From positions 1-64,000 of the forward strand of contig NZ_WFGV02000010.1 of NCBI RefSeq assembly GCF_010095445.2: a stretch of DNA of 64,000 nucleotides, read 5' to 3'. The notes under the pieces were generated by a model. That model was not told the DNA's origin. It made no database searches and saw nothing but the letters and a program-made list of their open reading frames with translations. The number at the start of each line of letters is the position of its first letter. Positions within the stretch are counted from its first letter, which is position 1. This document shows, piece after piece, positions 8,413-17,850 of this stretch. The translations under genes were made by a program, and so were the position numbers. Origin of the DNA: Pseudomonas sp. TNT3 (GTDB lineage Bacteria; Pseudomonadota; Gammaproteobacteria; Pseudomonadales; Pseudomonadaceae).

Positions 8413-9474
8413 TTGCGGGTACTGTTGATCAAGACTTCATCGCTGGGTGACGTGATCCACGCGTTGCCGGCGCTGACTGACGCGGCACGGGCAATTCCTG
8501 GCATCCAGTTCGATTGGGTCGTGGAAGAAGGTTTCGCCGAAATTCCGACCTGGCATCCCGCCGTGGGCAAGGTGATTCCGGTGGCGATCCGTCGCTGGCG
8601 CAAGAACATCTGGCAGACCCTCAAGAGCGGCGAGTGGAAGCGCTTCAAGCAAAGCGTTCGCGCCACGAAATACGATCTGGTCATCGATGCCCAGGGCTTG
8701 CTGAAAAGTGCGCTGCTGACCCGTTACGTCAAAGCGCCGGTGGCCGGGCTGGACAAAAACTCCGCCCGTGAACCGATCGCTGCGCGCTTCTATTCCCGGC
8801 GTCTTGCCGTCGCCCGTGGGCAGCACGCGGTCGAGCGTGTGCGTCAGTTGTTCGCCGTGGCCCTGGGTTATGACTTGCCCAAAGGCCTGGGCGACTATGG
8901 CCTGAACGTTGAACGACTGGTGGAGCTGCCACGCAAAAATCCTTACGTGCTGTTCCTGCACGGAACCACCTGGGACACCAAGCACTGGCCGGAGGCGTAC
9001 TGGCGCGAGCTGGCCGAGCGCGTAGGCTATCTGGGCGTCGGGGTGAAACTGGCGTGGGGCAACCCGGCAGAGAAAGCCAGGGCCGAGCGCATCGCCAAAG
9101 ACATGCGACACGTCGAAGTGCTACCGAAGCTGAACCTGGCGGGCGTTGGCAAAGTGCTTGCCGGGGCGCAAGCCTGTGTGGCAGTGGACACCGGTCTGGG
9201 CCATCTGGCGGCCGCGCTGGACGTGCCGACGCTTTCATTGTTCGGCCCAACCAACCCCGGCCTGACCGGTGCCTACGGCAAGTCCCAGATTCACATGGCG
9301 AGCGATTTCCCCTGTGCGCCGTGCCTGCAAAAGAAATGCACTTATCAACCGACGGCTGAAGATGCTCGTCGGTTCGACCTGAAACGCGAGTGGCCCCTGT
9401 GCTTCACGCGTTTGAATCCCGAGCGTGTCGCGACCCGACTGAGCACGTTGTTACTGGCTGAGGAGCTGCGCTGA
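8413..9474 (+). CDS. waaC: LPS heptosyltransferase I
   Basis: WaaC transfers the first L-glycero-D-manno-heptose to Kdo. The 353-residue GT9 protein begins MRVLLIKTSSLGDVIHALPA, the family's N-terminal signature. The C-terminal half has FLHGTTWDTKHWPE and VDTGLGHLAAALDVPTLSLFGPT for ADP-heptose binding. The start codon is TTG, two bases after the waaF stop. The gene overlaps waaG by one base (TGATG). Confidence 0.97.
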   Translation: MRVLLIKTSSLGDVIHALPALTDAARAIPGIQFDWVVEEGFAEIPTWHPAVGKVIPVAIRRWRKNIWQTLKSGEWKRFKQSVRATKYDLVIDAQGLLKSALLTRYVKAPVAGLDKNSAREPIAARFYSRRLAVARGQHAVERVRQLFAVALGYDLPKGLGDYGLNVERLVELPRKNPYVLFLHGTTWDTKHWPEAYWRELAERVGYLGVGVKLAWGNPAEKARAERIAKDMRHVEVLPKLNLAGVGKVLAGAQACVAVDTGLGHLAAALDVPTLSLFGPTNPGLTGAYGKSQIHMASDFPCAPCLQKKCTYQPTAEDARRFDLKREWPLCFTRLNPERVATRLSTLLLAEELR

Positions 9475-10595
9475 TGCAATTGGCATTCGTCTTGTACAAG
9501 TATTTTCCATTCGGGGGCTTGCAGCGTGACTTCATGCGCATCGCGCTGGAGTGTCAGCAGCGTGGTCATCAGATCCGCGTCTATACGCTCATCTGGGAAG
9601 GCGACATTCCGCCCGGTTTCGAAGTGCTGGTGGCGCCGGTCAAAGCGTTCTTCAACCATCGCCGCAACGAAAAGCTCAGCGAGTGGATGGCGGCGGACCT
9701 GGCCAGGCGCCCGGTCGACCGATTGATCGGTTTCAACAAAATGCCGGGTCTGGACGTCTACTACGCCGCCGACGGGTGCTTCGAGGACAAGGCGCAGAAC
9801 CTGCGCAATTCCCTTTACCGTCGCTGGGGCCGCTACCGGCATTTTGCCGAGTATGAGCGTGCGGTGTTCGCCAAGGACGCCAAGACCGAAGTCCTGATGA
9901 TTTCCGAAGTTCAGCAACCGCTGTTCATCAAGCATTACGACACACCGCTGGAGCGTTTCCATTTGCTGCCGCCGGGCATCTCCCAGGACCGTCGTGCGCC
10001 GCCGAATGCGGCCGAGATTCGCGCTGAATTTCGTCGCGAATTCAACCTGAAAGACGACGAGCTGCTGTTGGTGCAAATCGGCTCCGGCTTCAAGACCAAG
10101 GGCGTCGATCGCAGCCTGAAAGCCCTGGCCGCATTGCCCGCTGATCTGAAGAAACGTACCCGGCTGTTTGTAATTGGCCAGGACGACCCCAAATTATTCC
10201 AGATGCAGAGCGCGACGCTGGGGCTTGGCGATAACGTGACGTTCCTCAAGGGACGCAGCGACATTCCGCGTTTTCTGCTGGGCGCCGACCTGTTGATCCA
10301 CCCGGCGTACAACGAAAACACCGGAACCGTGTTGCTCGAAGCCGTGGTGGCCGGGTTGCCGGTGCTGGTGAGTGCGGTGTGTGGTTATGCCCATTACATC
10401 GCCGAGGCCGACGCTGGCCTGGTGCTGGACGAGCCTTTCGATCAGACCCAGCTGAACCGTTACCTGACCGATATGTTGAAAGATCCTCATGCCCGCGCGG
10501 CCTGGAGCCGCAACGGTCTGGCCTTCGCTGAGACGGCCGACCTCTATAGCATGCCGCAGCACGCGGCCGATGTGATTCTGGCGGAGCACGCTTAA
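9474..10595 (+). CDS. waaG: LPS core glucosyltransferase I
   Basis: WaaG is a GT4 (GT-B) enzyme that adds the first outer-core sugar to heptose II. The 373 residues begin MQLAFVLYKYFPFGGLQRD, where the glycine-rich loop of the family is visible. The C-terminal donor site has NENTGTVLLEAVVAGLPVLV with the E-x7-E pattern. It overlaps waaC by one base and waaP by one base (TAATG), which suggests coupled translation. Confidence 0.96.
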   Translation: MQLAFVLYKYFPFGGLQRDFMRIALECQQRGHQIRVYTLIWEGDIPPGFEVLVAPVKAFFNHRRNEKLSEWMAADLARRPVDRLIGFNKMPGLDVYYAADGCFEDKAQNLRNSLYRRWGRYRHFAEYERAVFAKDAKTEVLMISEVQQPLFIKHYDTPLERFHLLPPGISQDRRAPPNAAEIRAEFRREFNLKDDELLLVQIGSGFKTKGVDRSLKALAALPADLKKRTRLFVIGQDDPKLFQMQSATLGLGDNVTFLKGRSDIPRFLLGADLLIHPAYNENTGTVLLEAVVAGLPVLVSAVCGYAHYIAEADAGLVLDEPFDQTQLNRYLTDMLKDPHARAAWSRNGLAFAETADLYSMPQHAADVILAEHA

Positions 10596-11401
10596 TGAAG
10601 TTGATGCTGGCTGAACCGTTCAAGAGCCTGTGGGCTGGACGCGATCCTTTTACCGAAGTCGAACGCCTTGAGGGCGAGGTGTATCGCGAACTCGAAGCGC
10701 GCAGGACCCTGCGTACCGTCGTTGATGGCAATGGGTTCTTCGTGAAGATTCACCGTGGCATCGGTTGGGGCGAGATTTTCAAGAACCTGCTCACGGCCAA
10801 GCTGCCGGTGCTCGGCGCCGGGCAGGAATGGAAGGCCATTGAGCGCCTCAAAGAAGTCGGTGTGCCGACCATGACGGCTGTCGCCTATGGCGAAAAGGGC
10901 AGCAACCCCGCAGACCAGCATTCGTTTATCGTCACCGAAGAACTGGCGCCGACCGTCAGCCTCGAAGACTTCAGCATCAACTGGCGCAAGCAGCCGCCGG
11001 AACCCGCACTCAAGCGCGCATTGATTGCCGAAGTGGCGCGCATGACCGGCATGATGCACCGCGGCGGGGTCAACCACCGCGACTGCTACATCTGCCACTT
11101 CCTGCTGCACATCGACAAACCCGTGACGGCGGGAGACTTCAAGCTCTCGATCATCGATCTGCATCGAGCCCAGACTCGCCCGGCGATCACTCAACGCTGG
11201 CGCAACAAAGACCTGGCCGCCTTGTATTTTTCGGCCCTCGATATCGGCCTCACCCAACGCGACAAATTGCGCTTTCTAAAAGGCTACTTTCAGCAGCCGC
11301 TGCGCCAGATCCTGGCGGAAGAAGCGGCGTTGCTGGCCTGGCTCGAAGGCAAGGCCAACAAGCTTTACGATCGTAAGCAGCGATACGGGGACGCGCTCTG
11401 A
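10595..11401 (+). CDS. waaP: LPS core heptose kinase
   Basis: WaaP phosphorylates heptose I of the inner core. In P. aeruginosa this phosphorylation is needed for outer-membrane integrity. The 268-residue protein has a small kinase fold: the ATP-site lysine in FFVKIHRG, the catalytic loop HRDCYICHF with Asp163, and the metal-binding IIDLHRAQ. The length matches the family. The gene overlaps waaG and the following kinase gene by one base each. Confidence 0.95.
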   Translation: MKLMLAEPFKSLWAGRDPFTEVERLEGEVYRELEARRTLRTVVDGNGFFVKIHRGIGWGEIFKNLLTAKLPVLGAGQEWKAIERLKEVGVPTMTAVAYGEKGSNPADQHSFIVTEELAPTVSLEDFSINWRKQPPEPALKRALIAEVARMTGMMHRGGVNHRDCYICHFLLHIDKPVTAGDFKLSIIDLHRAQTRPAITQRWRNKDLAALYFSALDIGLTQRDKLRFLKGYFQQPLRQILAEEAALLAWLEGKANKLYDRKQRYGDAL

Positions 11402-12135
11402 TGTCGGGTTGGAAACTTGAACCGGCTTACAGCGACCTGGCAGAAGATTTCGGCAGTCTCGAAGCGGTGTTTTCGCTTCAGGGCGAGCGCCTGACCCGCG
11501 ACCCGTTGTCCGAAGTCATCCGGGTCGAGCGCAATGGCGTCAACTATTACGTCAAGCGCTACGTCGGTGCCGGTAAGGGCTTGCGTCGGTACCTGGGCAA
11601 GCCTCGTGTCAAAGCCGAGTGGCAGAACCTCAAACGCTTCGCCAAGTGGGGTATCCCGACAGCCGAAGTCGTGGCCTGGGGGCTGGAACGGCGCGGCGCG
11701 GCCTATGATCGCGGGGCGATGATTACCCGTGAATTGCCGCATACCGAAGATTTGTCGGTCCTGGCCGAGCGGCACGATCCGAAGCTGCGAGATCGTGCAT
11801 GGGTCGATACCGTGAGCCGGCAACTGGCTGGCTATACCAGGATCATGCACGACCACCGGTTCACCCATAACGATCTGAAATGGCGCAACCTGTTGATCGA
11901 TGATCAGGCCCGACTGTTCCTGATCGATTGCCCCAACGGGGATTTCTGGCGCGGTTTCTGGCTCAAGTACCGTATTACCAAGGATCTGGCGTGCCTCGAC
12001 AAAGTCGCCAAGTATCAACTGTCGGCCACTCAGCGCCTGCGCTTTTACCTGCAGTATCGCCAACGTGATCGTCTGAATGACGCGGACAAAAAGCGCATTC
12101 GGCACGTTGTAAGATTTTTCGAGGGACGCGAATGA
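11401..12135 (+). CDS. wapP: LPS-type kinase, WapP-like
   Basis: This 244-residue protein belongs to the InaA/LPS kinase group and occupies the place of P. aeruginosa wapP (PA5008). The invariant lysine is in NYYVKRYVG. The catalytic loop is THNDLKWRNLLI with Asp158, followed by LFLIDCPNGDF. All catalytic residues are therefore present and it is probably active on a core heptose, but the exact phosphorylation site cannot be read from sequence. It overlaps the next gene by four bases (ATGA). Confidence 0.82.
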   Translation: MSGWKLEPAYSDLAEDFGSLEAVFSLQGERLTRDPLSEVIRVERNGVNYYVKRYVGAGKGLRRYLGKPRVKAEWQNLKRFAKWGIPTAEVVAWGLERRGAAYDRGAMITRELPHTEDLSVLAERHDPKLRDRAWVDTVSRQLAGYTRIMHDHRFTHNDLKWRNLLIDDQARLFLIDCPNGDFWRGFWLKYRITKDLACLDKVAKYQLSATQRLRFYLQYRQRDRLNDADKKRIRHVVRFFEGRE

Positions 12136-12884
12136 CTGACTTTCTGGCGGCTGAAGACCGTGCGCTGCTGGAGCGTCACGGGCTCGGCAATTTTGATGCG
12201 CTCTGGGCCAAGCAACTCGAGGCGGTGGATGAACCCAACACCGCGCGCGGTGGCTGGAGCAGCGTGTTTCGCCTGGATCTTGAAGGTCATGGCTACTACC
12301 TCAAGCGCCAGAGCAACTATCAGATGCGCACGCTGCATGCGCCCTTTGGCGAGCCAAGTTTCTCTCGTGAGTTTCGCAATATCAGTCGTTACGAAAACCT
12401 TGGAATTCCAGCACTGAAAGCCGCGTTCTACGGCGAACGCAAGGTCGAGGGTGAAGTCCGGGCGATTCTGCTGACCCGTGCGCTGGATGGCTGGGACGAT
12501 CTGGATTCGCTGTTGCAGCGCTGGTCGGAGCTGAGCGAGGCGCAGCACTCGGCGATCATGAACGCCTGTGGGCAGTTGGCTCGACGCCTGCACGGCGCTC
12601 GTCAGGTTCACGGCTGCTTTTACCCCAAACACATTTTTCTTCAGGCGACCGGCGACGGTTATCAAGCCCAGCTCATCGATCTGGAAAAGACCCGGCCATT
12701 GCTGTTCGGTCTTCGTGATCGGGTCAAGGACCTGGAACCGTTACTGCGCCGAGCGCCACAGTGGAACGACGCTCAGTTGCGCGAGTTGCTGGCGGCCTAC
12801 CTGGTTCAATCGCCGGACAGCTCGCTTATCGACACCTGGCTGGTGCGGCTGACCGCGCGGCGCAGTTACAAGGGAGTGCGTTGA
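12132..12884 (+). CDS. wapQ: LPS-type kinase, WapQ-like (atypical catalytic loop)
   Basis: A 250-residue InaA-type kinase in the position of wapQ (PA5007). The ATP lysine is in GYYLKRQSN. The catalytic loop reads VHGCFYPKHIFL, so the usual catalytic Asp (HxD) is absent. The later metal site LIDLEKTRP is kept. The change may be a feature of this subfamily rather than a mutation. Function in core phosphorylation is inferred from family and position. It overlaps both neighbouring genes. Confidence 0.78.
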   Translation: MTDFLAAEDRALLERHGLGNFDALWAKQLEAVDEPNTARGGWSSVFRLDLEGHGYYLKRQSNYQMRTLHAPFGEPSFSREFRNISRYENLGIPALKAAFYGERKVEGEVRAILLTRALDGWDDLDSLLQRWSELSEAQHSAIMNACGQLARRLHGARQVHGCFYPKHIFLQATGDGYQAQLIDLEKTRPLLFGLRDRVKDLEPLLRRAPQWNDAQLRELLAAYLVQSPDSSLIDTWLVRLTARRSYKGVR

Positions 12885-14335
12885 TGCGTTTATCCGAACT
12901 GAAAAACGCGGGGCGCAGCCCGAGCCTGCCGCTGAGCATCTCACTGGCAGATGCTGCCGGGCCTGCTGACTTGCAGTTGCTGACCTTGTTGCGAGTGTTG
13001 CCGGGACAGCGCTATGTCGGTGCCGGTGTGTGGCGTGGTCGGCCGGTGCTGGCCAAGTTGCTGGTCGGTAGCAAAGCATCGCGACACTTTCAGCGTGAGC
13101 TCAACGGCGTGCGTTTGCTGGCTGATCAAGGACTGACAACACCCTTGCTGCTCGCCGATGGATTGAAAGAGGGTGAGGGTGGTTGGCTGCTGTTCGATTT
13201 TCTCGAAGGTGCCCACAGCCTGGGGGATGCCTGGCAACAGGTCGAATCCCTGCCAATGCTCGCGGACGAGCAATCGGCGGTGTTGGCCGATGCCCTGGGC
13301 GCGATTGGCCAGCTGCATCGAAAAGGCTTGTGGCAGGAAGACCTGCATCTGGACAACCTGCTGCGTCAGCGCGGTCGGTTGTACCTGATTGATGGTGCCG
13401 GTATCTGTGCAGAAACACCGGGACAGCCGCTTTCACGACAGAAAGTGCTGGAAAACCTGGGTGTGTTTTTTGCCCAGTTGCCTAAATCCCTGGAACCGTT
13501 CACCGAAGAGCTGCTGGTGTATTACCTGCTGAGCAATGGCGAACATGCGTTACCGATGGAGGCGCTGCAAAAGCAGATCAACAAGGTGCGTAGTTGGCGG
13601 CTCAAAGACTTCCTGGACAAGGTGGGGCGCGAGTGCACGCTGTTCAGCGTCCAGCGCGGCGCATTTGGATTGCGGGCTATACGGCGAGAAGAAGAGGCGG
13701 CGATGTTGCCGGTGCTGGATCAGGCAGACGCCTTGCTTGATCAGGGGCATCTTTATAAAACCGGTGGCGCTGCGAGCGTAGGAAAAGTCCAGATTGATGG
13801 TCGCACGCTGGTAATCAAGCGCTACAACATCAAAGGCTTCGCTCACTGGCTCAAACGCTTCTGGCGTCCGAGCCGTGCCTGGCACTCCTGGCGCGAAGGT
13901 AACCGCCTGGCGTTCCTTGGCATTGCGACACCCAAGCCACTGGCGATGCTGGAGAAGCGTTTTTTCTGGCTGCGGAGTCGGGCTTACCTGGTGACTGAAT
14001 TTTTGCCGGGGCCGGACATTATCGAGCGCTTTGCGCCCTACGTTGAGAGCGGCGATGCGCCTGAAGCTGAGCTGCTGGCGCTGGATCATCTGTTCGCCGA
14101 GCTGATTGGCGAGCGGATCAGTCATGGTGATTTCAAAGGGCACAATCTGTTCTGGCAGCAGGACCGTTGGGCGCTGATCGATCTGGATGCGATGCGTCAG
14201 CACACTTCGGTAAGCAGCTTTGCCCCAGCCTATGCGCGGGATCGGGCAAGGTTCATGCGTAACTGGCCAGAGGGCAGTGCGCTGTATCAGGTTATTGATC
14301 AGCGTCTGCCCAGAGATATCTCCAGCGCTGCCTGA
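12884..14335 (+). CDS. Tandem two-domain LPS-type kinase (PA5006-like)
   Basis: The 483-residue protein contains two kinase-like halves. The first has EDLHLDNLL near residue 152 followed by LYLIDGAG. The second has SHGDFKGHNLFW near residue 415 followed by ALIDLDAMRQH. Both halves keep a catalytic-loop Asp and the metal-binding Asp. The start ATG overlaps the wapQ-like stop by one base (TGATG); an in-frame ATG 123 bases upstream lies inside that gene and is rejected. Position suggests an LPS-core role, but no substrate is known to me. Confidence 0.8.
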   Translation: MRLSELKNAGRSPSLPLSISLADAAGPADLQLLTLLRVLPGQRYVGAGVWRGRPVLAKLLVGSKASRHFQRELNGVRLLADQGLTTPLLLADGLKEGEGGWLLFDFLEGAHSLGDAWQQVESLPMLADEQSAVLADALGAIGQLHRKGLWQEDLHLDNLLRQRGRLYLIDGAGICAETPGQPLSRQKVLENLGVFFAQLPKSLEPFTEELLVYYLLSNGEHALPMEALQKQINKVRSWRLKDFLDKVGRECTLFSVQRGAFGLRAIRREEEAAMLPVLDQADALLDQGHLYKTGGAASVGKVQIDGRTLVIKRYNIKGFAHWLKRFWRPSRAWHSWREGNRLAFLGIATPKPLAMLEKRFFWLRSRAYLVTEFLPGPDIIERFAPYVESGDAPEAELLALDHLFAELIGERISHGDFKGHNLFWQQDRWALIDLDAMRQHTSVSSFAPAYARDRARFMRNWPEGSALYQVIDQRLPRDISSAA

Positions 14336-14469
14336 ATCGCCTTCGCGAGCAATCTCCCGAGATCTGGCGGACAAGTTTTTATGAACTGTCCTACATCATC
14401 CTCAGATTCATGAGCTATGCCCTGAATAGTCGCGATGCTAGCTTGCCTGACGTTTTCGGAGGGCAGCTT

Positions 14470-14802
14470 GTGACTATAAAAATGAGTATGGCGATGGGTG
14501 CTGTCGCACTGGCCTTATCCGGCTGCGGAACCGTCGTTACGGTCTTTCAGGATGAGGCTGAAACGGCAAAGGATCTGCGGAAAAGGCAGACCTACTGTCA
14601 ATCCATACCGCGTGTCTACAGCGGTCTGGCCTACGACTTCTGCATACTCAACTCGCCACCCAGCCAGACGGCAGGTTCAGCCCAAGTGGGCTCTATTCCA
14701 CTGATCTTTCTCGACATTGTGGTTTCCGGCGTACTGGACACTGTCATCTTGCCTTACACCATTTATCGCCAGAGCGAGGACGGAAGCCTCTGGATCAAGT
14801 GA
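14470..14802 (+). CDS. YceK/YidQ-like (DUF1375) lipoprotein
   Basis: A small predicted lipoprotein of 110 residues. The signal peptide ends in the lipobox LSGC with Cys19, followed by GTVVTVFQD. A hydrophobic stretch, IPLIFLDIVVSGVLDTVILP, lies near the C-terminus, as in YceK-type proteins. The GTG start is chosen because GGAGGG lies 6 bases upstream; an ATG at 14482 is the alternative. Function is unknown. It interrupts the run of core genes between the tandem kinase and the carbamoyltransferase, which are neighbours in PAO1. Confidence 0.75.
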   Translation: MTIKMSMAMGAVALALSGCGTVVTVFQDEAETAKDLRKRQTYCQSIPRVYSGLAYDFCILNSPPSQTAGSAQVGSIPLIFLDIVVSGVLDTVILPYTIYRQSEDGSLWIK

Positions 14803-14857
14803 AGGCACCACCATGCGAAGCGTTCTGTTGCGACAGACCGGTGTAAACAACCGCCGG

Positions 14858-14885
14858 GTCATTCCCGCCATGTTTACGCTATAAT
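14858..14885 (+). promoter_or_regulatory. Possible promoter for the carbamoyltransferase transcript
   Basis: A perfect TATAAT lies at 14880-14885. The best -35 candidate, GTCATT at 14858, is weak. The leader downstream holds a short hairpin (GCCCC/GGGGC, 14908-14923) before the GTG start at 14979. This suggests that the second half of the LPS cluster can be transcribed separately. Confidence 0.4.
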
Positions 14886-14978
14886 CCCGCCCTTTAGCTG
14901 TCTCTCGCCCCTTGCGAGGGGCACATCAATTTTCGAGGCGCCTTGCGCCTGCATGCAGACTAAAGAGGCTAGACCCCT

Positions 14979-16736
14979 GTGGCATTGACGATTCTTGGCC
15001 TGTCCGGCGCCCTTAGCCATGATCCTTCCGCTGCTTTGTACATCGACGGCAAGCTGGTTGCGGCGGCTGAGGAAGAGCGCTTTGTGCGCGATAAACATGC
15101 AAAGAACCGCATGCCTTACGAATCGGCGAAGTTCTGTCTCGAACAGGCAGGTATCAAACCGTCCGACGTTGACGTAGTAGCGATCCCGTTCGCGCCTATC
15201 AGCCTGTTTGGCAAGGCCCGCTGGCACTACGCCAAGCGTTACTGGTATGCCCCGGACCGCGCTCTTGACGCGATCCTGATGGGCAACCGTCGCTACAAGC
15301 GCTATCGCAACAAGATTGTCTGGTGCCTCGAGCAACTGGGCTTCGATCCGAAGAAAATCAAGATCGAGCCGGTTGAGCATCACCTGGCCCACGCCTCCAG
15401 CGCTTACCACTGCTCCGGTTTCAAAGAGAAAACCGCGATCCTGGGGATCGACGGCAAGGGTGAGTACGCCACGACGTTCTTCGGTTACGGCGAAAACGGC
15501 AAGATTCACAAGATCAAGGAATTCTTCGATCCGGACTCCCTCGGCGGCCTGTACGGCGCGATCACCGAATTCCTCGGTTTCGAGATGCTCGACGGTGAGT
15601 TCAAGGTCATGGGCATGGCGCCGTATGGCGATGCCAGCAAGTACGATTTCTCCCGATTGGCCTCTTTCGAGAATGGCGAATTGGTGATCAACACCGAATA
15701 CGCGAATGTCATCGGTCTGCGTCGTTATAAAGAGAAGGGCAAAGGCTTCTACTTCTCGCCAAAGCTGATCGAGTGGCTGGGTCCAAAGCGCGAAGGCGAC
15801 ATTGCCGACGAGCCTTACATCCACTACGCCGCGAGCATGCAGGCGCTGTTCGAAAAGCTCTCGCTGCAGATGATCGACCACTACCTGGGCGATGTGCTCA
15901 AGGAAACCGGCAAGCTGGCCTTCGCCGGTGGCTGTGCGCTGAACGTCAAGCTCAACCAGAAGATCATTGCCCGCGATGACGTCAAGGAACTGTTCGTACA
16001 GCCTGCATCCGGCGACGCCGGTACTGCGGTGGGTGCGGCGGCTTATGTGTCCCACGCCCGTGGCGTGCCGGTCGAGAAGATGGAACACGTCTACCTCGGC
16101 CCGTCGTACACCAACGAAGACGTGCTTGCCGCGTGTGCTCGCCACCCAAGCAAGCCTGTTTGGCGCAAGCTCGACAACATGCCGGAAAACATCGCCAGGA
16201 TCATGGTCGATGGCAACCCTGTGGCCTGGTTCCAGGGCCGGATGGAGTTTGGTCCGCGTGCGTTGGGCGGTCGTTCGATCATTGGTTGCCCAAGTGCCAC
16301 CGGCGTGGCTGACCGGATCAACCACCAGATCAAGTTCCGCGAGCGCTGGAGGCCTTTCTGCCCGTCGATGCTCGACACCGTCGCGCCGCAGATGATCAAG
16401 ATCGATCACCCGGCCCCGTTCATGACGTTCACTTTTGAAGTGGCGGAAGAGTGGAAGACCCGCGTACCGGAAGTCGTCCACGAAGACGGTACGTCCCGCG
16501 CCCAGGTGCTCAAGCGCGAATACAACCCGCGCTACTACGACATGATGAAGGCACTTGAAGTGCTCACCGGTAACGGCGTGTCGCTGAATACGTCCCTCAA
16601 CCGCCGCGGCGAACCCATGATCTGCTCGCCGACCGACGCCCTGAACATGTTCTTCGGGTCCGATCTACAGTATCTGATCATGGAAGACATTCTGGTCGTC
16701 AAAGAGGGCGCGGACGCATATGACTCGCTCGGCTGA
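14979..16736 (+). CDS. wapO: Carbamoyltransferase (NodU/CmcH family), LPS core O-carbamoylation
   Basis: The protein has 585 residues and begins MALTILGLSGALSHDPSAAL, the N-terminal nucleotide-binding signature of NodU/CmcH enzymes. HHLAHASSAY and FAGGCALNVKLNQ are further family motifs, and GPRALGGRSI lies in the C-terminal domain. These enzymes transfer carbamoyl from carbamoyl phosphate through an adenylated intermediate. In P. aeruginosa the homologue (PA5005) carbamoylates an inner-core heptose. The start is GTG with AAAGAGG upstream. It overlaps the next gene by 17 bases. Confidence 0.9.
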   Translation: MALTILGLSGALSHDPSAALYIDGKLVAAAEEERFVRDKHAKNRMPYESAKFCLEQAGIKPSDVDVVAIPFAPISLFGKARWHYAKRYWYAPDRALDAILMGNRRYKRYRNKIVWCLEQLGFDPKKIKIEPVEHHLAHASSAYHCSGFKEKTAILGIDGKGEYATTFFGYGENGKIHKIKEFFDPDSLGGLYGAITEFLGFEMLDGEFKVMGMAPYGDASKYDFSRLASFENGELVINTEYANVIGLRRYKEKGKGFYFSPKLIEWLGPKREGDIADEPYIHYAASMQALFEKLSLQMIDHYLGDVLKETGKLAFAGGCALNVKLNQKIIARDDVKELFVQPASGDAGTAVGAAAYVSHARGVPVEKMEHVYLGPSYTNEDVLAACARHPSKPVWRKLDNMPENIARIMVDGNPVAWFQGRMEFGPRALGGRSIIGCPSATGVADRINHQIKFRERWRPFCPSMLDTVAPQMIKIDHPAPFMTFTFEVAEEWKTRVPEVVHEDGTSRAQVLKREYNPRYYDMMKALEVLTGNGVSLNTSLNRRGEPMICSPTDALNMFFGSDLQYLIMEDILVVKEGADAYDSLG

Positions 16737-17850
16737 ACGCCATGTGCTGCAGTTCTGTCACGGCTATGACGGGCCGTTTCTGGACTGCGCCCGGCAGTAT
16801 GCCAGTCTGTTCGCGGGTACCGGCTATCGAGTGACCACCGTGTTCCTGACCGGGGTCGCCGATGCCGACGTGGCTGCGGGCTGTGCCAGCGATGAAGTGT
16901 TGTTCATGGAATACAGCTCCAAAGCCATTCGTGGCCTGAAGCTGGGTGCCATCGGCGATCTGCGCAAGATTGCCGCTTCGCGCAATTTCAGTTTCTGCAT
17001 TGCTCACCGTTTCAAACCCATCTATATCGCCTTGCTCGGTACTTCATTACCGGTCATTGGCGTGCATCACGCGTTTGGTGATTACAAACGCGGCACACGC
17101 AAACTCTTCGCCCATATTTTTCGTAAACGCCTGAGCCTGCTGGGCGTTTCCGATGCTGTGCGCGACGACATGCGCGAGAGCCTGCCGAAATGGCCGGCCG
17201 ACCGGATTCAGACGCTCTACAACCGAATTGACGTGCAGGCGTTGCTAGACGGCCAGGTATCGATTCAGGAAGCCCGGGAAACCCTCGGCCTTTCGATGGA
17301 TGCCTGGATCGTGGGTAATGTCGGTCGGCTGCATCCAGACAAGGACCAGACTACGCTGCTGCATGGTTTTGCTGCGGCATTGCCGGGTTTGCCGAGTCAC
17401 AGTCAGTTGGTCATTCTGGGTACCGGTCGGCTGGAGCAGGACCTCAAAAGCCTGGCGCGTGAACTGGGAATCGGCGATCGCGTGCTGTTTCTCGGTCAGG
17501 TGCCTGAGGCCCGACGTTACTTTCGTGCCTTCGATGTCTTTGCCTTGAGCTCCGATCACGAACCCTTCGGCATGGTGCTCCTGGAAGCCATGGTCGCCGG
17601 TGTGCCGTTAATCGCTACAGCGGCGGGCGGTGCCAGGGAAGTCGTTGAGGGTGTCGGCATTCTGTTTCCGCTGGGCGATGCCGAGCGTTTGGCTCAAGGA
17701 CTTCAACATTTGGCAGCGATGGATGAGCAACAGCGTCGCCAGTGTGCCGAGCTGATGCTCGACCGCTTGCATGAACGCTTCAGCGATCAAGCCGTGCGTG
17801 ACGCTTTCTGGCGTTTGCCGCGTGTTCGCGAACTGGCACCGAGGGCCTGA
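16720..17850 (+). CDS. wapH: Core glycosyltransferase, GT4 family (WapH-like)
   Basis: A 376-residue GT-B glycosyltransferase. The C-terminal half has GRLHPDKDQTTLLHGF, a group-1 signature, and SDHEPFGMVLLEAMVAGVPL with the E-x7-E motif. It occupies the position of PA5004 (wapH), an outer-core transferase, and overlaps the carbamoyltransferase gene by 17 bases and the next gene by one. The sugar transferred is inferred only from position. Confidence 0.82.
   Translation: MTRSAERHVLQFCHGYDGPFLDCARQYASLFAGTGYRVTTVFLTGVADADVAAGCASDEVLFMEYSSKAIRGLKLGAIGDLRKIAASRNFSFCIAHRFKPIYIALLGTSLPVIGVHHAFGDYKRGTRKLFAHIFRKRLSLLGVSDAVRDDMRESLPKWPADRIQTLYNRIDVQALLDGQVSIQEARETLGLSMDAWIVGNVGRLHPDKDQTTLLHGFAAALPGLPSHSQLVILGTGRLEQDLKSLARELGIGDRVLFLGQVPEARRYFRAFDVFALSSDHEPFGMVLLEAMVAGVPLIATAAGGAREVVEGVGILFPLGDAERLAQGLQHLAAMDEQQRRQCAELMLDRLHERFSDQAVRDAFWRLPRVRELAPRA

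Noticed and set aside
7278..8684. 468-codon minus-strand frame over waaF
   Set aside because: Antisense shadow; waaF has clear heptosyltransferase motifs.
14874..16481. 535-codon open frame opposite the carbamoyltransferase gene
   Set aside because: Shadow of a well-supported gene; no start signal.
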